A stretch of DNA of 64,000 nt from Hymenobacter jeollabukensis (GTDB lineage Bacteria; Bacteroidota; Bacteroidia; Cytophagales; Hymenobacteraceae), in the NCBI RefSeq assembly GCF_005771675.1, contig NZ_VAJM01000014.1:157464-221463 (forward strand), given 5' to 3'. The position numbers and the translations under genes were made by a program. Shown here piece after piece: positions 58,248-64,000 of the stretch (position 1 is its first letter; the number at the start of each line of letters is the position of its first letter). The notes beneath the pieces were generated by a model that worked only from the letters and a program-made list of their open reading frames with translations, was not told the DNA's origin and did no database searches.

Positions 58248-59390
58248 TCAGTTCCTGCTCTCCGGCTGGGCCACCGCCTTGAGCGCCTTCACCATCTCGC
58301 TCCACGAAAACTGCTGCTTGTAGTGCCGGGCGCCGGCTACGAACGTCGCCTCCTTTTCGGGGTTCGTGGCGAAGTCCACCAGCGCGTCGGCAATGGCCTG
58401 GGGCGTGGGTGGCACCACGTAGCCCACTTCGCCGTTGGGAATCAGTTCGGCCAGGCCGCCCACGTCGGTTACCAGCATGGGCCGCTCGAAGTGGTAGGCA
58501 ATCTGCGAGACGCCGCTCTGGGTGGCGTTTTTGTAGGGCTGCACCACCAGGTCGGCGGCCGAGAAATAGTCGGCCACCCGCTCGTTCGGAATGAAGTCGG
58601 TGGCGCGCACCAGGCGGCCTTCCAGCTGATGCACGCGGATCAGCTCCTCGTAGGGCGCGGCGTCCTCGTAAAACTCGCCGGCCACGATGAGCTTCAGGGG
58701 CAGCTGGCGCAGCCGCTCGTCGGCAAAGGCCTGCAGCAGCAGATCGAGGCCCTTGTAGGCGCGGATGAAGCCGAAGAACAGCAGGTAACGGTACTGCGGA
58801 TCGAGCCCGAGGCGGCGCAGGGCCTCCGGCTTGGGCACGATGGGGCCGAAGTTGTCGTAGAGCGGGTGCGGCTGGTAGCGGGCGGGCTGCTTCAGTCCCA
58901 GCCGGCGCAGGTCGGCCAGCACGGCCCGGCTCATGGTCACGAAGCCGTGGTTCTGGGGCAGAAAGTAGCGCGTCAGCGGCCGGTCACCCGGGCGCGGCTC
59001 GTGCGGAATGGCATTGTCGGTGATGGTCACGAGGCGGGTGTGCCGGTTGCCGCGCACGAGGCGGGCAATGGTGCCCAGCGCCGGCCCCATGAAGGGCAGC
59101 CAGAAGCGGAAAATCACCAGATCGGGCCGCTCGCGCCGCAGCTTGCGCCCCACCCGCCACCAGCTCAGCGGATTCACCGAGTTGATGCTGACTTCGATGT
59201 CCAGGTCCTGGGGGCCGGCCTCGGTGCTATACTGCGTGGTGCCCGGAAACAGAAACTCCGGGTACTGCAGGCTGAAGGTGACGATGCGCGCCTCGTCGCC
59301 AGCCTCGCGGAAGGCCCGCGCCAGCCGCTCGTTGTACGTGGCCAGCCCGCCCCGCAGCGGGTACGCCGGCCCGATGATGACTACGCGCAT
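58248..59390 (-). CDS. GT4 family glycosyltransferase
   Basis: The 380-residue GT-B enzyme starts MRVVIIGPAYPLRGGLATYN, the N-terminal loop of GT4 transferases. It has FVTMSRAVLADLRRLGL, YLLFFGFIRAYKGLDLLLQA, and the C-terminal donor-sugar region DLVVQPYKNATQSGVSQIAY with VTDVGGLAELI. The usual E-x7-E motif is replaced by a Gln/Ser-rich stretch. It probably adds a sugar to a surface glycan or lipid. ATG 59390 is the clear start. A GTCAT-type palindrome separates it from the GT2 gene upstream. Confidence 0.9.
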   Translation of the reverse strand: MRVVIIGPAYPLRGGLATYNERLARAFREAGDEARIVTFSLQYPEFLFPGTTQYSTEAGPQDLDIEVSINSVNPLSWWRVGRKLRRERPDLVIFRFWLPFMGPALGTIARLVRGNRHTRLVTITDNAIPHEPRPGDRPLTRYFLPQNHGFVTMSRAVLADLRRLGLKQPARYQPHPLYDNFGPIVPKPEALRRLGLDPQYRYLLFFGFIRAYKGLDLLLQAFADERLRQLPLKLIVAGEFYEDAAPYEELIRVHQLEGRLVRATDFIPNERVADYFSAADLVVQPYKNATQSGVSQIAYHFERPMLVTDVGGLAELIPNGEVGYVVPPTPQAIADALVDFATNPEKEATFVAGARHYKQQFSWSEMVKALKAVAQPESRN

Positions 59391-59417
59391 GGAAGTTGTT
59401 TGGGGTGAAAACAGAAC

Positions 59418-59535
59418 GTCATCCTGAGCGCCGCGAAGGACCTTCCTCCTTGCCTGCACTGCCGATCGAGTCTTGACTAAGACTGTGGCGTTGGTGCGGG
59501 GTGTGAGGAAGGTCCTTCGCGGCGCTCAGGATGAC
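59418..59535. repeat. Dispersed GTCAT-type palindrome, copy 5
   Basis: GTCATCCTGAGCGCCGCGAA begins the left arm (59418-59448), and a perfect 31-bp complement ends at 59535. The 56-nt centre holds a small AGTCTT-GACT-AAGACT hairpin. It lies between two minus-strand glycosyltransferase genes. Confidence 0.85.
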
Positions 59536-59546
59536 AAATAAAGTGG

Positions 59547-60527
59547 TTAATCTACATTCAGCTTCTCGCGCACCAGGTACTCGCGGTGCCCGTTCAGCTG
59601 CACCATTTCAGCCAGAAACCCGACCAGAAACAGCTGTACGCCCACAATCACGGCCACCAGAGCGAAGAAGAACAGCGGCTGATCCGTCACCGAGCGGGCC
59701 CGCAGGTTGTGCATCGACAGCCAGAACTTTTCGCCCGTCAGCCACAGGGCAATGATGGCCCCGACGAAGAAAGCCAGCACGCCCATGGCGCCGAAAAAGT
59801 GCATGGGCCGCCGCCGGAAGCGGCTCACGAAGGTGATGCTGAGCAGATCCAGGAAGCCGTAGACGAAGCGTTCCAGGCCAAACTTGGTCACGCCGTACTT
59901 CCGCTCCTGGTGCTGCACCACCTTCTCGCCGATGCGCCGGAAACCAGCCCACTTGGCAATAACCGGGATGTAGCGGTGCATCTCGCCGTACACCTCGATG
60001 CTCTTCACCACGCGGTGGTTGTAGGCCTTGAGCCCACAGTTGAAATCGTGCAGCTGAATGCCCGAAATCCAGCGCGTCACGCCGTTGAACAGCTTGGTCG
60101 GAATGGTCTTCGACAGCGGGTCGAAGCGTTTTTTCTTCCAGCCGCTGATCAAATCGTACTGCTCCTCGGTGATGAGGCGGTACAGCTCGGGCAGTTCCTC
60201 GGGCGAGTCCTGCAGGTCGGCGTCCATGGTGCACACCACCCGGCCGCGCGTGGCCCGGAAGCCCGTGTCCAGCGCCGCCGACTTGCCGTAGTTGCGGTTG
60301 AAGCGGATGCCGCGCAGGGTCGCATCCGTCGCCGCCAGCTCTTCGATTACTTCCCAGGAATTGTCCGTCGAGCCGTCATCGATCAGGATGACCTCGTACG
60401 TGAGCCCGTGGGCCTGCAGCACGCGACGAATCCACTGCGTCAGCTCCGGCAACGATTCAGCCTCGTTGAGCAGCGGAATGACGATAGACAACTCAACAGG
60501 AAAAGATTTCGAAGCAGAATTACTCAA
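59547..60527 (-). CDS. GT2 glycosyltransferase with C-terminal membrane helices
   Basis: The protein of about 326 residues matches polyprenyl-phosphate glycosyltransferases (ArnC/GtrB/YkcC type): LSIVIPLLNEAESLPELTQW, VILIDDGSTDNSWEVIEEL, YGKSAALDTGFRATRG, VCTMDADLQDSPEELP, and HDFNCGLKAYNHRVV. Two C-terminal hydrophobic helices (FFGAMGVLAFFVGAIIALWL and LFFFALVAVIVGVQLFLVGF) anchor it. It should charge a lipid carrier with a sugar at the inner membrane. The start is uncertain: TTG 60527 overlaps the DUF4199 stop by 8 nt, and TTG 60563 lies further upstream inside that gene. Confidence 0.88.
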   Translation of the reverse strand: MSNSASKSFPVELSIVIPLLNEAESLPELTQWIRRVLQAHGLTYEVILIDDGSTDNSWEVIEELAATDATLRGIRFNRNYGKSAALDTGFRATRGRVVCTMDADLQDSPEELPELYRLITEEQYDLISGWKKKRFDPLSKTIPTKLFNGVTRWISGIQLHDFNCGLKAYNHRVVKSIEVYGEMHRYIPVIAKWAGFRRIGEKVVQHQERKYGVTKFGLERFVYGFLDLLSITFVSRFRRRPMHFFGAMGVLAFFVGAIIALWLTGEKFWLSMHNLRARSVTDQPLFFFALVAVIVGVQLFLVGFLAEMVQLNGHREYLVREKLNVD

Positions 60528-61053
60528 ACTCGGGGCGGTTACGCTTGGTAATGGCGGAAACAATCAGGGAAAGTAGAAAAGCGAAAAACGCCGTGCCCAG
60601 CACCGCAAACAAAATGCCTACCGGTCCGGTGCCGCTGAACTTCTGCGTCATCTGCACGGCCTGGTCGATTTGCTCGTCGCTCATCTTGCCGTCAGCCTCA
60701 AACTTGGCGCGCAGGGCGTTCATGGCGTTTTCCACGTACTGCGGATCGATGAACGTGATGTAGATGTAGCGAAAGATGCCGCTCAACAAGCCGATAACGG
60801 CGCCTTCAATGGTGGCAATGCCCAGGCCCTGGCCGTAGGACATAAAGCCGGCGTTGTGCTCCTTGAAATAACGGTGGGCCAACACGATACCCCCAATCAG
60901 GATGATAAACGTGATGATGCCCATGGCGGAATTCTGCTCCATCCCGGTCATCATCAGGATGAAGGAGTAGATGATGGTGACAATGCCCGTAATGACCCCG
61001 AAACGCAGGCCGGCGGCAGTGGTAGTAACGGTGGAGGTAGTCGTGTTTTCCAT
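60520..61053 (-). CDS. DUF4199 membrane protein 1
   Basis: The 177-residue protein has four hydrophobic segments (FGVITGIVTIIYSFILMMTG, SAMGIITFIILIGGIVLA, GLGIATIEGAVIGLLSGIF, GPVGILFAVLGTAFFAFLL) and the family's IVLAHRYFKEHNAGFMSYGQ. A charged, helical stretch (EADGKMSDEQIDQAVQMT) precedes the last helix. The DUF4199 family is common in Bacteroidota and its function is unknown. It overlaps the GT2 start and is preceded 35 bp upstream by a related gene. Confidence 0.9.
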   Translation of the reverse strand: MENTTTSTVTTTAAGLRFGVITGIVTIIYSFILMMTGMEQNSAMGIITFIILIGGIVLAHRYFKEHNAGFMSYGQGLGIATIEGAVIGLLSGIFRYIYITFIDPQYVENAMNALRAKFEADGKMSDEQIDQAVQMTQKFSGTGPVGILFAVLGTAFFAFLLSLIVSAITKRNRPEFE

Positions 61054-61088
61054 GAAAAAGGTGTTGGGGGTTGTGAGAGAAGAAGGTG

Positions 61089-61598
61089 TTACCGCCGTAA
61101 GAAAATAGCTCCCGGCACAGCAAGCAACAGCCCTAAGATTAGCTTTTTGCTGAATTCATCCATAGCCAGCCCCTGCGGCGTGGCCGCAATGCTGGCCAGC
61201 GTCCGCTCGTACTGCTCTTCCCCCCCCTTTTCCTTCATGAAATTGGCCCGCTCTGCCCGCACCACCTGCTCCATCTCGCGGCGGTTCTGCTCGATAAGTT
61301 TCGGCCCGGTCATGCGCGCCAGCCCGTACATACCCGTGGCGGCCAGCAAGGCCGTCAGGACCACCGTCAATACTCCTACCAACAGTTGCCGCCCCAGCGT
61401 GGCCAACTCACGGTGCCGCTTACGCAGCTGCCATTCAGCCAGCACTGCCGCCAGTGGCGCTACGAAGATGCTCATCAGCCGCTTCGGCCCGAAAGGATTT
61501 TGCCCGGTGGCGTACAGCAGCACGGTCCACGCAATGCAGATGATGCCGGCTACCATGCCCACCCGCAGCGCCGTGCGGATTACCGCTTGATTATTCAT
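61089..61598 (-). CDS. DUF4199-like membrane protein 2
   Basis: The 169-residue protein has the same plan as its neighbour: an N-terminal helix VGMVAGIICIAWTVLLYATG, a second helix near MSIFVAPLAAVLA, a third GVLTVVLTALLAATGMYGLA, a charged loop (EQNRREMEQVVRAERANFM) and a last helix LILGLLLAVPGAIF. Sequence similarity to DUF4199 is weaker, so this is a likely but divergent member. ATG 61598 was chosen over upstream codons. The two genes run together toward the GT2 gene as a probable operon. Confidence 0.8.
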   Translation of the reverse strand: MNNQAVIRTALRVGMVAGIICIAWTVLLYATGQNPFGPKRLMSIFVAPLAAVLAEWQLRKRHRELATLGRQLLVGVLTVVLTALLAATGMYGLARMTGPKLIEQNRREMEQVVRAERANFMKEKGGEEQYERTLASIAATPQGLAMDEFSKKLILGLLLAVPGAIFLRR

Positions 61599-61667
61599 GC
61601 TTACAGCCGGTCTACTAGCCGACCGAAGCGGCAAGTTAGGCCTCTTTTCATCAATATTCGTCCCACG

Positions 61668-63710
61668 TTATGCCGCCTGCGCCGTCGGCCGCTCCCGCCG
61701 CTGACCGAAGCGCAAGACCAATGCTTCGCCCAGCAGACACAGCAGCGCCCCAATCAGGCAGTACCGCCACAGCGGCGTGCCATTGTGCTCTTCGGCCAGC
61801 TGCGCCGCCGCGCTCCGCTCCCCGCCGGCTTCGTACACGTGCACGTTCGGGTAGGCGGCCGTCAGTTGGCGCAGCTCCTCGGCCGAGTACTGCGCCAGCT
61901 CTGATTCCTTTTTGTCCACGTTGAAGGCCAGCGTCGTGAGCACCTTGTCGTTCAGGATGAGCTGGTAGTAGCCCGGCTGCCGCATGGGCGCCGGCAGTTG
62001 TAAGTACAGCCGGCCATTCCGCACCTGCTGCGTCGGTACGTAGGAGTTGCTGTCGTTACGCAGCCTGTATACCTGTTCTGCCCCCGCCGTGCCGGCCGCT
62101 GGCTGCCGCAGCACCACGGCGCGGTCGGTCAGGCGGTAGGCTGGCAGCTGCTCACTGGCTTTGCTCAGCGTCGCCAGCCGGTACATTACCGGCACAAACA
62201 ACGGGTGCTCGGCAAAAGTCGAAAACCCGGCCTGCAGCGGCGACGCGAACAGGTACACCATTCCCTCTCCGCTTCGAAAACCCGAGAGGAACGGCTGTCC
62301 GTCCCGGAACTGCAGCACGTCAGTCGTCGAGCGGCCCCAGCTTAGCACTGGTGTTGCCACGGGCATATCCGGCTGCCGGGTCTGCTCCGCAAATACATCC
62401 TTGAAAAACGGGTTTTGCTGATTCAGCACGGCCAGCTCCTGCGCCGTATTACCAGTAGTCCAGCGCACCGATGTCAGCCCCAGTACCGCCCATAGCTGCT
62501 CATATCCCGCCCGCAAGCTGGCTGTCGTCGGTGGTACAACCACTAGGGTGCCACCCTGTCGCACAAATTCTGCCACCGATACCTGCCAGGCTGCACTCAA
62601 TTGACTGTTGCCCTGGATCAGCAGTAAATCAGCATTACTTACAGCCCGCGCGTTGTTGTCCGGGCGTAGTTGAGTATAAGCAAATACCGTTTCGTTAGGG
62701 TACAGCTTTTGGGTAGCGGTGCCGCCCCCACTCACATCCACCACCCGAATGCGCCCCGTTGGTTTCAGCGTGAAGTAGTAGGTGTTATCATAAGTCACCG
62801 GCTGCTCCTCAATTTCAACCCGGCAATACTGCGTTGTCGCTCCGTTCAGGCGCACACGCGCAATGTTCTCCACCATTCCGCCTGCAGCCACCGTACTCGT
62901 ATAAGCCGCTACTTGCCCCGGACCGATAAATACACGCACCTGCACATCCAGGGCCTCACGGCTGCCACCGTTACGCAAGCGCACGTGCAATGGCAAGTCC
63001 ACGCCGCTACGCACAAATTCTTCCGGCGAAAACACGCTATCTACGTACACATTAGCCGTGGACCGCAACGTCAGAGGTAGCAGATACACTTCTCCGGCAG
63101 CGCGCAAGCCGCGCACGTCAGCAAGGTCAAAATCGGTCTTCTGAAAGTCAGAAGCTACAAACGTGGTCTGTTTAGCTCCAGCCAGATGGTTCTTCAACTG
63201 TCGTAGTTGCATTCCTATCCTATTACTGGCGGCAGAGGGATTCAGCTGATTCAAAACCTCGCTCATATTATCCGCAGGTATACTCGCTTGCGGAGCTTGT
63301 CCAGTCCACATCCGGTACTGTGTAGTCCTCGGAAAGGCTTGGGTTATGCCCTGTATTTCCTCTACGGCCTGTTCAAACGCAGACTTACCCTTGCCGGCTT
63401 CTGCCGTCATACTTGGCGAATTATCGATCAGAATGTTCGTATTCGCCTCTAGTGTCGCTTTCTGTTGAGCCGCGGGAATAAATGGCTGGCAAAACAACAA
63501 TACCAGCAAAGCCAGAAAGCCCAAACGCAGACCAAGTACCAGCAAGTGTTGTAGCCGCCGTTGCTTCGCACTGAGTAGCTTGACCTCGCGGATAAACTCA
63601 ACATTGGTAAATAATACTCGCTGAGGCCGGCGGAGCTCATACAAGTGCAAGAATACAGGAACGCCCAAGGCCAGCAAGCCGAGCAAAAACCATGGATGAG
63701 TAAGCGTCAT
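61668..63710 (-). CDS. BatA-domain membrane protein (aerotolerance regulator N-terminal family)
   Basis: The 680-residue protein starts with MTLTHPWFLLGLLALGVPVF and LHLYELRRPQRVLFTNVEF, the BatA/N-terminal aerotolerance motif with its first membrane helix, followed by a second helix (LGLRLGFLALLVLLFCQPFI). A von Willebrand-like segment with NILIDNSPSMTAEAGKGKS follows, keeping a DxSxS-like metal site. The large rest is periplasmic, beta-rich and of unknown role, with a final helix YCLIGALLCLLGEALVLRF. Such proteins occur in Bacteroidota near bat/moxR operons, but no other bat gene is in view. Codon use is a little less GC-biased than average here. Confidence 0.9.
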   Translation of the reverse strand: MTLTHPWFLLGLLALGVPVFLHLYELRRPQRVLFTNVEFIREVKLLSAKQRRLQHLLVLGLRLGFLALLVLLFCQPFIPAAQQKATLEANTNILIDNSPSMTAEAGKGKSAFEQAVEEIQGITQAFPRTTQYRMWTGQAPQASIPADNMSEVLNQLNPSAASNRIGMQLRQLKNHLAGAKQTTFVASDFQKTDFDLADVRGLRAAGEVYLLPLTLRSTANVYVDSVFSPEEFVRSGVDLPLHVRLRNGGSREALDVQVRVFIGPGQVAAYTSTVAAGGMVENIARVRLNGATTQYCRVEIEEQPVTYDNTYYFTLKPTGRIRVVDVSGGGTATQKLYPNETVFAYTQLRPDNNARAVSNADLLLIQGNSQLSAAWQVSVAEFVRQGGTLVVVPPTTASLRAGYEQLWAVLGLTSVRWTTGNTAQELAVLNQQNPFFKDVFAEQTRQPDMPVATPVLSWGRSTTDVLQFRDGQPFLSGFRSGEGMVYLFASPLQAGFSTFAEHPLFVPVMYRLATLSKASEQLPAYRLTDRAVVLRQPAAGTAGAEQVYRLRNDSNSYVPTQQVRNGRLYLQLPAPMRQPGYYQLILNDKVLTTLAFNVDKKESELAQYSAEELRQLTAAYPNVHVYEAGGERSAAAQLAEEHNGTPLWRYCLIGALLCLLGEALVLRFGQRRERPTAQAA

Positions 63711-63886
63711 GTATCTGTTTTAGGATTTCACCTGATACTTCAAAGAACGCGAAATCAACCGAAAAGACGCCTAACAGCACCTATCAGCTACAACTCAGTA
63801 TAATCTTAATAGCCAACCGTAGCCCCCATCTTTTCAACGGCAGCTTAAGCGACATTGCATGGCGCTTAACTACTTCGCCCGGCCAT
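63711..63886. other. Intergenic spacer
   Basis: About 176 bp of relatively AT-rich DNA upstream of the BatA-domain gene. It should hold that gene's promoter. Nothing else was seen. Confidence 0.4.
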
Positions 63887-64000
63887 CTAATGCGCGTGCA
63901 GGTCCTTGGTACCCTTTGCCCAGACGTGCTCGGCGCGTGGGGGCAGGCCGGGGGGCGGCGGGGGCCCATAAACGGGCACAGCCCCCGCGGCCGAAGAGGC
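63887..64000 (-). CDS. C-terminal end of a protein cut by the window edge
   Basis: The last 114 bp read on the minus strand as 37 codons and a TAG stop. The peptide is Pro-rich (VYGPPPPPGLPPRAEHVWAK, then GTKDLHAH) with strongly GC-rich third positions like the genes around. The frame is open to the edge, so the body of the gene lies outside. The family cannot be named from this tail. Confidence 0.5.
   Translation of the reverse strand, partial: ASSAAGAVPVYGPPPPPGLPPRAEHVWAKGTKDLHAH

Overview
The window is high-GC chromosomal DNA with short intergenic gaps. Three things point to the phylum Bacteroidota, most probably Hymenobacter or a close relative in the Cytophagales: a giant secreted protein with a type IX secretion (Por) sorting tail, DUF4199 and BatA-type membrane proteins, and TAnnTTTG-like promoter elements with little Shine-Dalgarno signal. 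The genus is an inference from gene content; no rRNA or tRNA gene was seen. No insertion sequence, prophage or CRISPR array was seen.

Left part (1-13.4 kb): a truncated membrane protein, an unknown cytosolic protein and a GH108 lysozyme; a YeeE/YedE transporter pair; a methyltransferase next to a membrane protein separated by a 10-copy heptamer array; a glycogen module (GH13 branching-type enzyme and a eukaryote-like GT3 glycogen synthase); and a STAS protein followed by ribonuclease Z. Housekeeping genes follow (13.5-23 kb): a queuosine-precursor transporter, trpS, a CoA-transferase, an oxidoreductase and a DEAD-box helicase.

From 23.4 to 27.9 kb lies a compact red-light sensing operon: heme oxygenase, bacteriophytochrome kinase, a small response regulator and a receiver-kinase hybrid, with overlapping or abutting ends. 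Beside it, on the other strand, sits a fusion of a RecB-like nuclease and an SF1-type DUF2075 ATPase, a plausible stand-alone defence gene. Then come menA, a lipoprotein glutathione peroxidase, a LOG-family protein, argS, and a divergent pair of ureohydrolase and arginine decarboxylase. Two tiny paralogous lipoproteins sharing a Cys-Pro-Ala-Tyr motif lie at 38.2-38.7 kb.

The right part (38.8-64 kb) has gmhB-like phosphatase, protoporphyrinogen oxidase, a DPM-type glycosyltransferase, TerC, an AraC regulator with a TetX-like monooxygenase, an AsmA-like/GT51 fusion, purB, two tandem paralogous LuxR-type regulators, a 1631-residue secreted TIG-repeat protein translationally coupled to a PID-CTERM miniprotein, a GT9/GT4/GT2 envelope sugar set, two DUF4199 membrane proteins and a BatA-domain protein.

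The spaces between genes are unusually structured. There are five dispersed palindromes that share GTCAT ends but have different, internally matched arms; three palindromes built from different 7-bp units; a five-copy 42-bp tandem repeat opened by an inverted unit; and two identical TACCC-N6-GGGTA sites 5.8 kb apart.
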